DNA of 64,000 bases from Pseudomonas marginalis (GCF_008692035.1 NZ_VTFG01000002.1:1736001-1800000), one strand, 5' to 3'; shown: positions 8,811 through 18,890, counted from the stretch's first letter. Notes: generated by a model from the sequence alone, not told the origin. Program-made: numbers and translations.

Positions 8811-9998
8811 TCAAGAAGCCAGTGGCGATACTTGCCAAAGCCCGTTCTGCAGAATCAATTGCCGGTCGCAGTCCGCTTCACGGGCGGCGGCCAATGGCTG
8901 CCCAGGCAATGCCTGGACAACACGCTGACCCTCACTGCGCAACTGGCAAACCTGCTGCCAGAGTGCTGCGTCCGTACTGTCGGGCATCCAGATGCCACCA
9001 GACGGCAGCTCGACCTCAGCACGCCCCAGGGTCACCAGGGTTTTCAAATCGGTGGAAAAGCCGGTGGCCGGACGCGCACGACCGAAGTCGGCGCCGATGT
9101 CGTCGTAACGACCACCTTGGGCGATGGCCTGGCCAACACCCGGCACAAACACCGCGAACACCACACCGGTGTGGTAGTGGTAGCCGCGCAGCTCGCCCAA
9201 ATCAAAATACAGCGGCAACTGCGGGAACCGCGCCGACAACCGCTCAGCAATCGCCAACAGGTCATCCAGTGCAGCCAATACCGGCGCCGGCGCCTTGGCC
9301 AGGCGTTCACGTGCAGCCACCAGCACTTCACGGCCGCCACACAGGTTGACCAGTGCACGCAGCATCTCGGCCAGATCCGCAGGCACGCCAGCGGTCAGGG
9401 CGATGACTTCATCGATCGCCTTGCGCTGCAGGGCATCGAACAGCTGTTGCTCGGCTTCACCGGACAAACCGGCCGCACGGGCCAGGCCACGGTAGATACC
9501 CACGTGACCGAGGTCCATGTGGACATCTGGCACATCAGCCAGTTGCAGCATGGCCAGCATCAGGCTGATCACTTCAACGTCGCTGCTCGGGCTGGCATCA
9601 CCGTACAACTCCGCGCCCAATTGGATCGGGCTGCGGGAGGACGACAAGGCACGCGGTTGAGCGTGCAGCACGCTGCCGGCGTAGCACAGGCGGCTCGGGC
9701 CTTCGCGGCGCAGGGTGTGCGCATCGATGCGTGCCACTTGCGGCGTGATGTCGGCACGGAACCCCATTTGCCGGCCCGATTGCGGGTCGATGACCTTGAA
9801 GGTGCGCAGATCCAGGTCCTGGCCCGCGCCGGTCAGCAGGGATTCCAGGTACTCGATATGGGGGGTCACGACAAACTCGTAACCCCAGCTCTGGAACAGA
9901 TCCAACACCTGGCGACGCGCTACTTCAATGCGCGCAGCTTCTGGTGGCAGTACTTCTTCGATGCCATCTGGCAGCAGCCAGCGGTCTACCGTTGCCAT
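8811..9998 (-). CDS. hisZ: ATP phosphoribosyltransferase regulatory subunit
   Basis: 395-residue catalytically inactive histidyl-tRNA synthetase paralogue that assembles with the short HisG to form the first enzyme of histidine biosynthesis. The class II synthetase-like core is visible (GFRADITPQVARID, a motif-2-like region), while the C-terminal anticodon-binding domain of true HisRS is missing, as expected for HisZ. It is immediately upstream of purA on the minus strand, the order found in many pseudomonads; HisG is encoded elsewhere. Confidence 0.93.
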   Translation of the reverse strand: MATVDRWLLPDGIEEVLPPEAARIEVARRQVLDLFQSWGYEFVVTPHIEYLESLLTGAGQDLDLRTFKVIDPQSGRQMGFRADITPQVARIDAHTLRREGPSRLCYAGSVLHAQPRALSSSRSPIQLGAELYGDASPSSDVEVISLMLAMLQLADVPDVHMDLGHVGIYRGLARAAGLSGEAEQQLFDALQRKAIDEVIALTAGVPADLAEMLRALVNLCGGREVLVAARERLAKAPAPVLAALDDLLAIAERLSARFPQLPLYFDLGELRGYHYHTGVVFAVFVPGVGQAIAQGGRYDDIGADFGRARPATGFSTDLKTLVTLGRAEVELPSGGIWMPDSTDAALWQQVCQLRSEGQRVVQALPGQPLAAAREADCDRQLILQNGLWQVSPLAS

Positions 9999-10291
9999 TA
10001 CGCCATTCCCCTATGATCCGGGCGGCCAGCCCTCGGCCGAGCCTTGAGTGAAGCAGAAAATACCCGCCCCCTGCATAAACCACGCGCAAGAGCGACGTGA
10101 CGAACGACCTGTTAACGGCCTCGTCGGGCACTTTCCTCGAAAAACCTGTCACGCCTGCCGAATCAAACATGCAGACGCAAAAAAGCCGGGAATTTCCCGG
10201 CTGCCGCATCATACACCCGTTTTCTGAAAGGATCACCCCGCCAGGCGTTTTAGCCGCCCGACGGAGTGCGCCCTACAAAATCACGGGCTGG
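9999..10291. other. Intergenic region hflC-hisZ, no gene seen
   Basis: 293 nt between the hflC stop and the hisZ start, both on the minus strand. Apart from the hflC terminator (10179-10201) I see no convincing coding sequence. A possible minus-strand frame here (ending inside hisZ) has no family resemblance. I specifically looked for the small DUF2065 (YjeT-like) protein that sits near hflC in other gammaproteobacteria and did not find it. Confidence 0.5.
10179..10201 (-). terminator. Rho-independent terminator of the hfq-hflX-hflKC operon
   Basis: On the minus strand GCCGGG-AAATT-CCCGGC is followed by six T residues, about 90 nt after the hflC stop codon. Good stem and U-tract in the right orientation. 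Confidence 0.88.
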
Positions 10292-11158
10292 TTACTTGGA
10301 CTTTTCCAGGTAGCGGAAGAAGTCGCTGCTTGGGTCCAGCACCATGACGTCGGTTTTGTTCGCGAAGCTTTCACGGTAGGCACGCAGGCTACGGTAGAAC
10401 GCGTAGAACTCCTGGTCCTGGCCGTAAGCCTTGGCGTAGATCGCCGCAGCTTGAGCATCACCATCACCACGGGCCTCTTCAGACTCGCGATAGGCTTCTG
10501 CCAGCAGTACACGGCGCTGACGGTCGGCATCCGCACGGATACCTTCAGCCAGCTCGTTACCCTTGGCACGGTGCTCACGGGCCTCACGCTCACGCTCGGT
10601 GCTCATGCGCTCGAACACGCTGCGGTTCACTTCCTTCGGCAAATCGATGGCCTTGACCCGAACATCGACAACTTCGATCCCCAGCTCTTTTTCCGCCATC
10701 GTGTTCAACGAACGGGTGATATCCGCCATCAGCGCATCACGTTCACCGGACACCACCTCGTGCAGGGTGCGCTTACCAAACTGGTCACGCAGGCCCGACT
10801 CCAGACGGCGCGACAAACGCTCGTCGGCAATCTGCTTGAGGCCGGAGGTCGCAGTGTAGAAGCGCTCGGCATCCTTGACGCGCCACTTGGCGTAGGCGTC
10901 AACCATCACAGCTTTCTTTTCCAGGGTCAGGAAGCGCTGTGTCGGTGCATCCAGGGTCATCAGGCGCGCGTCGAACTTGCGCACCTGGTTGACGTAGGGG
11001 ACTTTCACATGCAGGCCCGGCTGGACATCCGCCTGGACCACGCGACCGAATTGCAGCAGCACCGCACGCTCGGTCTGAGCCACGATGTAGAAGCAGTTCC
11101 AGGCAGCGATGACCACGACGACGCCCACAATCAGGGCGGTCAGCGATTTATTGCTCAT
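10292..11158 (-). CDS. hflC: Protease modulator HflC
   Basis: 288-residue inner-membrane SPFH/prohibitin-family protein that forms with HflK a large periplasmic cage around FtsH and modulates its proteolysis of membrane proteins. One N-terminal helix (SLTALIVGVVVVIAAWNCF) anchors the protein and the rest is periplasmic, with the band-7 domain and a coiled-coil region rich in Glu/Arg/Ala. The ATG at 11158 overlaps the hflK stop by one base (TGATG), indicating coupling; an in-frame TTG one codon upstream is less likely. Confidence 0.95.
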   Translation of the reverse strand: MSNKSLTALIVGVVVVIAAWNCFYIVAQTERAVLLQFGRVVQADVQPGLHVKVPYVNQVRKFDARLMTLDAPTQRFLTLEKKAVMVDAYAKWRVKDAERFYTATSGLKQIADERLSRRLESGLRDQFGKRTLHEVVSGERDALMADITRSLNTMAEKELGIEVVDVRVKAIDLPKEVNRSVFERMSTEREREAREHRAKGNELAEGIRADADRQRRVLLAEAYRESEEARGDGDAQAAAIYAKAYGQDQEFYAFYRSLRAYRESFANKTDVMVLDPSSDFFRYLEKSK

Positions 11159-12333
11159 CAACGACTCTCCCTGGTACGTGTTTGCTGTTGCAGCAAGTCA
11201 GCGGCCGCACGGGCGCTCGCTTCATTGGCAGCGGCATTGGAACCGGTGGACGGTGCACTGGAGCTGCTGCGACCACCTTCGATCATCTTGTCCAGCGGCA
11301 GGTACAGCAGGTTGTTCTGCCCACCCTTGCTGCCGGTCACGAGGACCTTGCTGGTGTTGCTGAAGACTTCCTGCATGGTGTCCAGGTACAGACGCTCACG
11401 CGTCACTTCAGGCGCCTTGCGGTACTCGGCGACCAGCTTGGTAAAGCGATCCGCTTCACCTTTGGCGCGGGAGACCACTTCATCACGGTAACCGTTGGCA
11501 TCCTCGAGGATACGCTGGGCCTGGCCACGGGCTTCCGGCACGACGCCGTTGGCGTAGGTCTCAGCCTGGTTGCGCGAACGCTGCTCGTCTTCACGGGCGC
11601 GGATCACGTCGTCGAAGGCTTCCTGCACTTCACGCGGTGCCGCTGCGCTCTGTACGTTCACCTGGGTGACGGTGATACCGGTGCGATAGGTATCGAGGAA
11701 CCGTTGCAGGCGCTCCTTGATTTCGCTGGCCATCAGTTCACGGCCTTCGGTCAGCACCTGGTCCATGGCGGTGGAACCCACCACGTGGCGCAGGGCGCTT
11801 TCGGTTGCGTGTTGCAGGCTGATTTCCGGCTGATCGACGTTCAGCACGAAGTCCTGCAGGTTGCTGATCTTGTACTGCACGGTCAGCGGCACTTCGACGA
11901 TGTTCTCGTCTTCGGTCAGCATCTGGCCCTGCTTGGTGTAGGCACGCTCACGCGTGACGTTCTCCATGTACTTCTTGTCGATCGGCGGGAAATAGATATT
12001 CAGGCCAGGACCGACAGTCTCGTAGTACTTGCCGAAGCGCAGAACCACGGCTTGCTCCTGCTCGTCCACGACGTATACGGCGCTGTACAGCCATACGGCC
12101 GCCAGCACGACAAGACCCAGGCCCAGCAGGCCGTAGCCGCCGCCCTTGCCGGTGCGACCACCTTCATCACCACCCCGTTTTTTTCCACCACCGAACAACC
12201 CATTCAGGCTTTCCTGCAGCTTTCGGAAGGCCTCGTCGAGATCTGGTGGCCCCTTGCGGTCGCCATTATTGCGGCGCTTACCACCCCAAGGATCCTGATT
12301 ATTCGAGTTGCCACCCGGCTCATTCCAAGCCAT
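11158..12333 (-). CDS. hflK: FtsH protease activity modulator HflK
   Basis: 391-residue partner of HflC. A cytoplasmic Gly/Asn-rich N-terminus (MAWNEPGGNSNNQDPWGG) precedes one membrane helix (GLGLVVLAAVWLYSAVYVV) and the periplasmic SPFH domain. The start at 12333 is chosen because MAWNEPGG is the conserved beginning and GGAGAG lies just upstream; in-frame codons further upstream are not conserved. Located between hflX and hflC on one transcript. Confidence 0.95.
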   Translation of the reverse strand: MAWNEPGGNSNNQDPWGGKRRNNGDRKGPPDLDEAFRKLQESLNGLFGGGKKRGGDEGGRTGKGGGYGLLGLGLVVLAAVWLYSAVYVVDEQEQAVVLRFGKYYETVGPGLNIYFPPIDKKYMENVTRERAYTKQGQMLTEDENIVEVPLTVQYKISNLQDFVLNVDQPEISLQHATESALRHVVGSTAMDQVLTEGRELMASEIKERLQRFLDTYRTGITVTQVNVQSAAAPREVQEAFDDVIRAREDEQRSRNQAETYANGVVPEARGQAQRILEDANGYRDEVVSRAKGEADRFTKLVAEYRKAPEVTRERLYLDTMQEVFSNTSKVLVTGSKGGQNNLLYLPLDKMIEGGRSSSSAPSTGSNAAANEASARAAADLLQQQTRTRESR

Positions 12334-12429
12334 AGCGCTCTCCATCTGATAAAGCAAAGACGCACCCACGGCGCGCCGACCAATGCTACAGAATGCCTGC
12401 TACTGCGGCACAACCGCTTTCGGAGGCTT

Positions 12430-13731
12430 TTATTGCAAAGTGTGTTGTTCGATGAACTCTGTCGGTACTACGCCTTCACGGCTGACCAGCCGATTGAGCT
12501 CCGAGCGCGGCAATCGAACGGCCAGCAAGCTGACACCTTCTTCGTCGTGTTCTTCTTTCTGTACCGCGCCCAGCTCGAAAAACTGTGCACGCAGTCGAGC
12601 AAAACGCTGAGGCAAGCGCAAGGTGCCGACGAACAAATCGCTGCCGAGCAATTCGGCAATGGCTTGTTCAAGCAGCTCCAAACCACTGCCATCGCGCGCC
12701 GACAGCCAGACCCGCTGGGGCTTGCCGTTCTCGTCGCGCTGGATTTGTGGCTCGACGCCTTCAAGCAAATCGAGTTTGTTATAGACCTCGAGGATCGGCA
12801 AGTCCTGGGCGCCAATCTCGCCCAGCACGACCATCACCTGTTCAATCTGCAACATGCGATCCGGTTCGGCCGCATCGATCACGTGCAACAGCAGGTCGGA
12901 ATTGCTCGACTCCTCGAGCGTAGACCGAAATGCCTCGACCAGCTTGTGGGGCAGGTGCCGAATGAAACCCACGGTATCGGCCAGGACAATCGGCCCCAGG
13001 TCGTCGATATCCAGACGGCGCAAGGTCGGGTCGAGGGTCGCGAACAGTTGGTCAGCCGCGTACACGTCCGATTTGGTCACGTTGTTGAACAGCGTGGACT
13101 TGCCGGCGTTGGTGTAGCCCACCAGCGATACGGTAGGGATATCGGCACGCGAACGGCCACGTCGCGATTGCTCGCGCTGGCTGCGCACCTTCTCCAGTCG
13201 GCCCTTGATCTGACGCAGGCGAACCCGCAGCAGGCGCCGGTCGGTTTCCAACTGGGTTTCACCCGGGCCCCGCATGCCGATACCGCCACCCTGACGCTCA
13301 AGGTGAGTCCAACCGCGAACCAGCCGAGTGCTCATGTGGTCAAGCTGGGCCAATTCGACCTGGAGCTTGCCCTCATGGGTACGGGCGCGTTGGGCGAAAA
13401 TATCGAGAATCAGGCCGGTGCGGTCGATCACGCGACACTCGAATACACGTTCGAGGTTACGTTCCTGACTGGGCGTGAGGGTGTGATTGAAGATCACCAG
13501 ATCGGCTTCTTCGGCATGGACCAGGTCGCGCAGTTCCTCGACCTTGCCGCTGCCAATCAGGAATTTGGCGGTTGGCCGATGACGCGGCACGTTAAAAAAC
13601 GCAACGGTCTCGGCGCCGGCCGAATTTGCCAGCTCCTGAAACTCCTGCGGATCTTCGCGCGCCTCAGGGTCCTGTCCATCCAAGTGAACGAGGATGACTC
13701 GCTCACCACCACCGTGGCGCTCAAAGAACAA
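12430..13731 (-). CDS. hflX: Ribosome-dissociating GTPase HflX
   Basis: 433-residue Obg/HflX-class GTPase that binds the 50S subunit and splits stalled or stressed ribosomes. It has the N-terminal HflX domain including the glycine-rich GPGETQLETDRR motif, a G domain with G1 GYTNAGKST, G3 DTVGF and G4 NKLD, and a short C-terminal domain. It starts 12 nt after the hfq stop, the classical hfq-hflX-hflK-hflC order. Confidence 0.96.
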   Translation of the reverse strand: MFFERHGGGERVILVHLDGQDPEAREDPQEFQELANSAGAETVAFFNVPRHRPTAKFLIGSGKVEELRDLVHAEEADLVIFNHTLTPSQERNLERVFECRVIDRTGLILDIFAQRARTHEGKLQVELAQLDHMSTRLVRGWTHLERQGGGIGMRGPGETQLETDRRLLRVRLRQIKGRLEKVRSQREQSRRGRSRADIPTVSLVGYTNAGKSTLFNNVTKSDVYAADQLFATLDPTLRRLDIDDLGPIVLADTVGFIRHLPHKLVEAFRSTLEESSNSDLLLHVIDAAEPDRMLQIEQVMVVLGEIGAQDLPILEVYNKLDLLEGVEPQIQRDENGKPQRVWLSARDGSGLELLEQAIAELLGSDLFVGTLRLPQRFARLRAQFFELGAVQKEEHDEEGVSLLAVRLPRSELNRLVSREGVVPTEFIEQHTLQ

Positions 13732-13743
13732 AGGAGACTCCTA

Positions 13744-14004
13744 TCAGGCGTTACCTGGCTCAGCGTCAGCTGCATCATCACCGGCGGCGCTAGGCAGACG
13801 GATTGGACGAACTGGAACCACTGTCGAGATAGCGTGCTTGTAGACCATCTGGCTGACGGTGTTTTTCAGCAGGATCACGAACTGGTCGAACGACTCGATC
13901 GTGCCTTGCAGCTTGATACCGTTGACCAGGTAGATGGAAACCCCCACTTTCTCTTTACGTAAAGTATTCAAGTAAGGGTCTTGTAGCGAATGCCCTTTTG
14001 ACAT
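13744..14004 (-). CDS. hfq: RNA chaperone Hfq
   Basis: 86-residue Sm-like hexameric protein that pairs small RNAs with mRNAs and, in pseudomonads, represses targets through A-rich sequences with Crc. The Sm1 segment ([21 protein letters not shown]) and Sm2 segment with YKHAIST are visible, followed by a short acidic tail. The start at 14004 has AAGGAG 8 nt upstream; an in-frame extension of 30 codons exists but lacks conservation. The AT-rich 94 nt between miaA and hfq could hold an hfq-specific promoter. Confidence 0.98.
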
Positions 14005-14098
14005 GTGCCGCACTCCTTTAAGGATCAATAATAAAAAATCGGAAAATAGATAGCTTATGGCCGTCACACCCCCAAGGATAGACGGCAATTGCAAGGAC

Positions 14099-15070
14099 TC
14101 AGCTCAATATGGAGACCGTTCCCAAGTATTTCAAGGCGCGTGACAGATTGTCGCTGTCCAGGCTGTCCAACCAGTGCAAATCGCTCCAGCTGCGCAGCCA
14201 GGTGAACTGGCGCTTCGCTAATTGGCGCGTGGCAATGATGCCGCGCTCCTGCATTTCGGCTGACGTCAGCTTGCCATCCAGATGATCCCAGACTTGGCGG
14301 TAGCCTACAGCACGTATCGAAGGTAACCCTGGATGCAGGTCACCTCTTGAACGCAGTGCTACGACCTCGTCCACAAACCCCTGTTCCAACATAATTGTGA
14401 ATCTTTGTGCAATTCGTTCATGCAGCACCTGGCGATTTGCCGGAGCGATGGCCAGATTCGCCACAGTATAGGGCAATTGTGACTGTCCAGATGCGCCTGC
14501 ATCAGCACTTTGCGCAGTTTGTTTCAGCCGCAGTTCAGTCATGGTCTGCCCGCTGACCCGCCAGACTTCCAGGGCGCGACTGAGGCGCTGGGGATCATTG
14601 GGGTGAATACGCGCGGCAGATACCGGGTCAACCGCTGCCAACTGGTCGTGCAGGGCTTGCCAGCCAAGGCGTGCAGCCTCTTCTTCGAGTTCAGCGCGCA
14701 CCTGGGCATCGGCGGGCGGCATGTCGGCCAGCCCTTCCTGCAAAGCCTTGTAGTAGAGCATCGTGCCGCCCACCAGCAAGGGGATGTTGCCCCGCGCGGT
14801 GATCTCGGCCATGGCGGCCAGGGCGTCGGTGCGGAAATCCGCTGCGGAATAGCTCTCGGCCGGGTCGATGATGTCGATCAACCGGTGCGGATACTGCGCC
14901 AGCAGCGCTTTGGAAGGCTTGGCGGTGCCGATGTCCATGTCCCGGTAAACCAGGGCAGAGTCGACACTGATCAGCTCGCACGGCAGCACCTTGGTGAGCT
15001 CGATGGCCAGGTCGGTCTTGCCGGCGGCCGTGGGGCCCATCAGGAAGATCGCGGGGGGCAAGGCACTCAT
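14099..15070 (-). CDS. miaA: tRNA dimethylallyltransferase
   Basis: 323-residue enzyme that transfers dimethylallyl from DMAPP to A37 of tRNAs reading UNN codons, the first step to ms2i6A. The P-loop GPTAAGKT is near residue 12, and the family motifs [17 protein letters not shown] and LVGGTMLYY follow. The ATG at 15070 overlaps the mutL stop by one base (TGATG). A TTG codon one position upstream is in frame but unlikely. Confidence 0.96.
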
Positions 15071-16983
15071 CAACGGCCGCGCAAGAACAGTTTGTCCAGA
15101 TCATCCAGGCCCATCTGGGTCCAGGTCGGACGGCCATGGTTGCACTGGCCGCTGCGTTCGGTGTTTTCCATGTCGCGCAGCAGGCCGTTCATTTCCGGCA
15201 GGGCCAGGCGGCGATTGGCGCGGATGGCACCGTGGCAGGCCATGGTGCCGAGCAGTTCGTTGATGTGTGCCTGGATACGGTCACTGGTGCCGTACTCCAT
15301 CAGGTCAGCCAATACATCGGCCACCAGCCGGTTGGCCTCGGCCTGCTTGAGCAGCGCGGGAATCTGGCGGATCGCCAGGGTTTCCGGGCCCAGGCGCTGC
15401 AACTCGAAGCCCAGTTTCTGGAACAGACCGTGATGCTCTTCGGCGCAATCGGCCTCACGCTGGCTGACGGCCAGGGATTCCGGCACCAGCAACGGCTGGC
15501 CACTCAGGCCTTCGCTGGCCATGGCGATCTTCAGGCGCTCGTACATGATCCGCTCGTGGGCGGCGTGCATGTCCACCAGCACCAGGCCATGGGCATTTTC
15601 CGCGAGGATGTAGATGCCCTTGAGCTGCGCCAACGCGTAGCCCAGGGGTGGAATATCACCGCCACCTTCCGGCAAGGCCACGGCGCCCGGCTCGGCACCT
15701 GGCAGCGGCGCAAAGAACTCACGATAGGCAGCCTGCGCTTCGGCGACCGGCACGGCCGATTGCGGACGCGGTGTGTATTGGTACTGATAACCCGCCCCCG
15801 AGCCCGAACCCGGCGCCGTGTAGCTCGGCTGGGGTTGCGGCGATTGCAGCAGGTTTGCCGCCAGGCTCATTTCGCCCTGAGGGCCAAACTCGCCCGCTTC
15901 GGGGCCGCTCGGCCGCACCACCGCCGTCACGATGGGCGCAGACAACTGGTCATCCGGGCGCACATCGCCCAGGGCACGGTGCAAGGTGCCATAGAGGAAG
16001 TCATGCACCATGCGCCCGTCACGGAAGCGTACTTCGTGCTTGGTCGGGTGCACGTTGACGTCCACTACCGAAGGGTCGACCTCGAAAAACAGCACAAAGG
16101 TCGGATGCCGACCGTTGAACAACACATCGCGATAAGCCTGGCGCACCGCGTGGGCCACCAGTTTGTCGCGTACCGCCCGGCCATTCACAAAGAAATACTG
16201 CAAGTCCGCCTGGCTGCGGGAGAAGGTCGGCAAGCCCACCCAACCCCACAGGCGCAGGCCGTTGCGTTCGATTTCAATCGGCAGCGCCTGCTCCAGGAAC
16301 CCCGCACCGCACACTGCCGCGACACGGCGAGCACGTGCGGCGTCGTCGTTGGCTTCGTGCAGGCTAAGGATGGTCTTGCCGTTGTGGCGCAGGTGAAACG
16401 CCACATCGAAACGCGCCAGGGCCAGGCGCTTGATGACTTCTTGCAGGTGATCGAATTCGGTTTTTTCGGCCTTGAGGAATTTGCGCCGCGCCGGGGTGTT
16501 GAAGAACAGGTCGCGCACTTCCACCGAGGTGCCCACCGGATGGGCAGCCGGCTGGACCCGAGGCGCCATGTCGCGGCCTTCGGTCTCCACCTGCCAGGCC
16601 TGCTCGGCATCACGGGTGCGCGACGTCAGGGTCAGGCGCGCCACGGAGCTGATGGAGGCCAATGCCTCACCGCGAAAGCCCAGGCTCATCACCCGCTCCA
16701 GGTCTTCCAGGTCGCGGATCTTGCTGGTGGCGTGACGGGCCAGGGCCAGCGGCAGGTCATCGGAGGAGATCCCACTGCCATCGTCGCGGACGCGCAGCAG
16801 CTTGACGCCGCCCTGCTCCACATCGACATCGATGCGTCGGGCGCCGGAGTCGATGCTGTTCTCCAGCAACTCCTTGATCACCGAGGCCGGCCGTTCAACG
16901 ACCTCGCCCGCCGCAATCTGGTTGGCGAGGCGCGGGCTGAGCAATTCAATGCGCGACCCGCTGTTCAAGACTGATTCGCTCAT
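15070..16983 (-). CDS. mutL: DNA mismatch repair protein MutL
   Basis: 637-residue mismatch-repair mediator. The N-terminal GHKL ATPase domain shows ANQIAAGEVVERP, DDGSGI and GFRGEALASI. A Pro/Gln/Ala-rich linker (about residues 350-430) joins the C-terminal dimerisation domain, which contains DMHAAHERIMYE, matching the DQHAxxExxxxE endonuclease motif found in MutL of bacteria lacking MutH, and an ACHGAIRAN element. Nicking activity is therefore expected. The start overlaps the amiB stop by one base (TAATG). Confidence 0.96.
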   Translation of the reverse strand: MSESVLNSGSRIELLSPRLANQIAAGEVVERPASVIKELLENSIDSGARRIDVDVEQGGVKLLRVRDDGSGISSDDLPLALARHATSKIRDLEDLERVMSLGFRGEALASISSVARLTLTSRTRDAEQAWQVETEGRDMAPRVQPAAHPVGTSVEVRDLFFNTPARRKFLKAEKTEFDHLQEVIKRLALARFDVAFHLRHNGKTILSLHEANDDAARARRVAAVCGAGFLEQALPIEIERNGLRLWGWVGLPTFSRSQADLQYFFVNGRAVRDKLVAHAVRQAYRDVLFNGRHPTFVLFFEVDPSVVDVNVHPTKHEVRFRDGRMVHDFLYGTLHRALGDVRPDDQLSAPIVTAVVRPSGPEAGEFGPQGEMSLAANLLQSPQPQPSYTAPGSGSGAGYQYQYTPRPQSAVPVAEAQAAYREFFAPLPGAEPGAVALPEGGGDIPPLGYALAQLKGIYILAENAHGLVLVDMHAAHERIMYERLKIAMASEGLSGQPLLVPESLAVSQREADCAEEHHGLFQKLGFELQRLGPETLAIRQIPALLKQAEANRLVADVLADLMEYGTSDRIQAHINELLGTMACHGAIRANRRLALPEMNGLLRDMENTERSGQCNHGRPTWTQMGLDDLDKLFLRGR

Positions 16984-18404
16984 TACTGCGCCGCCAATTC
17001 AGTGCCGGGGATGGTCAATACCTGGCCGATTTTCAACTCATCGCTCTTCAGGTTGTTGGCGCTGCGCAGGGACGCGGCCGAGACCTGGAAACGCACGGCC
17101 AGCATGGCCACGGTGTCGCCGGGCTGCACGCGATGGTCGCGCGGGCCCTGGGCGATTTTGCCGGAGTCGCGCAACCAGGCAATGTAGGTGCCCGGCGGCG
17201 GGTTCTGCTGGAAGAACTGGCGCACGCCAGCACTGATGGAGCGCGCCAAGGCCTGCTGGTGGCTGGCACTGGCCAGCTTCGAGGCTTCGTTGGCATTGGA
17301 GATAAACCCGGTTTCCACCAGGATCGATGGGATGTCCGGCGATTTCAACACCATGAACCCGGCCTGTTCCACGCGCTGCTTATGCAACGAGGTCACCCGG
17401 CCGATGTTGCTCAACACCTTCTGGCCGACGTTCAAGCTGGAGGTCAGCGAGGCCGTCATCGACAGGTCAAGCAGTACCCCGGCGAGCATCTTGTCCTTGT
17501 CATCGAGGGACACGTTACCGGCCCCGCCGATCAAGTCGGAACGGTTTTCACTGTCGGCCAGCCAGCGCGCGGTCTCGGACGTGGCGCCGCGATCCGACAG
17601 GGCAAACACCGAGGCACCGAAGGCCGCCGTCGAAGGCGCGGCGTCCGCATGGATCGAGACGAACAGGTCGGCGCCCTTCTTACGGGCGATTTCGGTACGG
17701 CCGCGCAACGGAATGAAGTAGTCGCCGGTACGGGTCAGTTCGGCGCGGTAGCCTTTCATGCCGTTGACCTGGCGCTGCAGCTCACGGGCGATGGCCAGCA
17801 CCACGTCTTTCTCATGCTGGCCGCGCGAGCCGGACGCGCCCGGGTCTTCACCGCCGTGGCCGGCATCGATCACCACGATAATGTCGCGCTTGCCGGCCGG
17901 CGCTGGCGGCGGCGGTGGCAGCTTGACCTGGGGTTGGGACGGGTTGACCGGTACGGCCGGCACTGTCGCCACGGCCGGGGTTGGCGCCGGCGGCGGCGCG
18001 GCATCGGCGGCGTTGTCGAACAGATCGACCACCAGCCGGTTGCCGTATTGGGCGTTTGGCGCCAGGGAGAAGCTTTTCGGGGTCACGACCTTTTTCAGGT
18101 CGATCACCACCCGCAGGTCGGTCGGCGTGCGCTGCGCCGAGCGCATGGCGGTAATCGGCGTGTTGGCGGTGGACACGTTCAACGGCGCGGCCAGGGTCGC
18201 ACCATTGATGTCGATCACCAGGCGATCGGGCGCCGTGAGGGTAAAGACACTGTGCTGGACCGGGCCAGACAGGTCGAACACCAGTCGCGTGTTATCCGGC
18301 GCTCGCCACAGGCGAACACTCTTCACCTGTGAAGCAGCCAGAGCATTGACAGTCATTGCCGCAAGCAACACCCCTACGACAGCAACCAACGCGCGAAAGC
18401 GCAT
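16983..18404 (-). CDS. amiB: N-acetylmuramoyl-L-alanine amidase (AmiB type)
   Basis: 473-residue periplasmic zinc amidase that cleaves septal peptidoglycan during cell separation. A signal peptide (FRALVAVVGVLLAAMTVNALA) is followed by an AMIN domain, a Pro/Ala linker, the Amidase_3 catalytic domain starting DAGHGGEDPGA with zinc-binding His/Glu, and a C-terminal LysM domain (HRVQPGDTVAMLAVRF). The ATG at 18404 is preferred over a TTG 15 nt upstream. EnvC/NlpD-type activators would be needed; none is in this window. Confidence 0.95.
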   Translation of the reverse strand: MRFRALVAVVGVLLAAMTVNALAASQVKSVRLWRAPDNTRLVFDLSGPVQHSVFTLTAPDRLVIDINGATLAAPLNVSTANTPITAMRSAQRTPTDLRVVIDLKKVVTPKSFSLAPNAQYGNRLVVDLFDNAADAAPPPAPTPAVATVPAVPVNPSQPQVKLPPPPPAPAGKRDIIVVIDAGHGGEDPGASGSRGQHEKDVVLAIARELQRQVNGMKGYRAELTRTGDYFIPLRGRTEIARKKGADLFVSIHADAAPSTAAFGASVFALSDRGATSETARWLADSENRSDLIGGAGNVSLDDKDKMLAGVLLDLSMTASLTSSLNVGQKVLSNIGRVTSLHKQRVEQAGFMVLKSPDIPSILVETGFISNANEASKLASASHQQALARSISAGVRQFFQQNPPPGTYIAWLRDSGKIAQGPRDHRVQPGDTVAMLAVRFQVSAASLRSANNLKSDELKIGQVLTIPGTELAAQ

Positions 18405-18419
18405 ACCTAACCCCACCAA

Positions 18420-18890
18420 TTATTTGAATTCCAAAGCCAGAGCGGCGCACCACGACTCACCGCGCGCACCCTGGGGCAACAACTTCAGCTGACGTCCGTG
18501 ATCATGCGGCGTAATGGTAATGGTCAGGTCCGGCTTTGGCAAAAAGCCTGTGCCTTTATCTGGCCACTCGATCAGGCACAGCGCGTCTTCATCGAAGTAA
18601 TCACGGATGCCCATGAATTCGAGTTCTTCGGGATCGACCAGGCGGTAGAGATCGAAATGGAACGCCCGCACTGCGCCGATCTCGTAGGGTTCAACCAGGG
18701 TGAACGTGGGACTCTTGACCGCCCCCGTGTGGCCCAGACCGCGAATGATCCCCCGGGACAGCGTGGTCTTGCCCGCCCCCAGGTCGCCTTCAAGAAAGAT
18801 CAGGCCTGACCCGGCCGTGACCTGGGCAATACGCTGACCTAACGCCACCATGGCGTCTTCATCGGCCAGGAAAAGAATTACTTCAGACAC
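18420..18890 (-). CDS. tsaE: tRNA threonylcarbamoyladenosine biosynthesis ATPase TsaE
   Basis: 156-residue P-loop ATPase that works with TsaB and TsaD in making t6A37 on ANN-decoding tRNAs. Walker A GDLGAGKTT sits near residue 35, followed by the KSPTFTLVEPY motif and LIEWPDKG typical of the family. It overlaps nnrD by 13 nt and is 15 nt upstream of amiB, the same tsaE-amiB-mutL-miaA-hfq order as in E. coli. Confidence 0.95.
   Translation of the reverse strand: MSEVILFLADEDAMVALGQRIAQVTAGSGLIFLEGDLGAGKTTLSRGIIRGLGHTGAVKSPTFTLVEPYEIGAVRAFHFDLYRLVDPEELEFMGIRDYFDEDALCLIEWPDKGTGFLPKPDLTITITPHDHGRQLKLLPQGARGESWCAALALEFK

Noticed and set aside
7404..13962. Very long plus-strand frames of 870 and 926 codons opposite purA-hisZ and hflK-hflX
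   Set aside because: Antisense shadows of known conserved genes; no Shine-Dalgarno and no recognisable domains.
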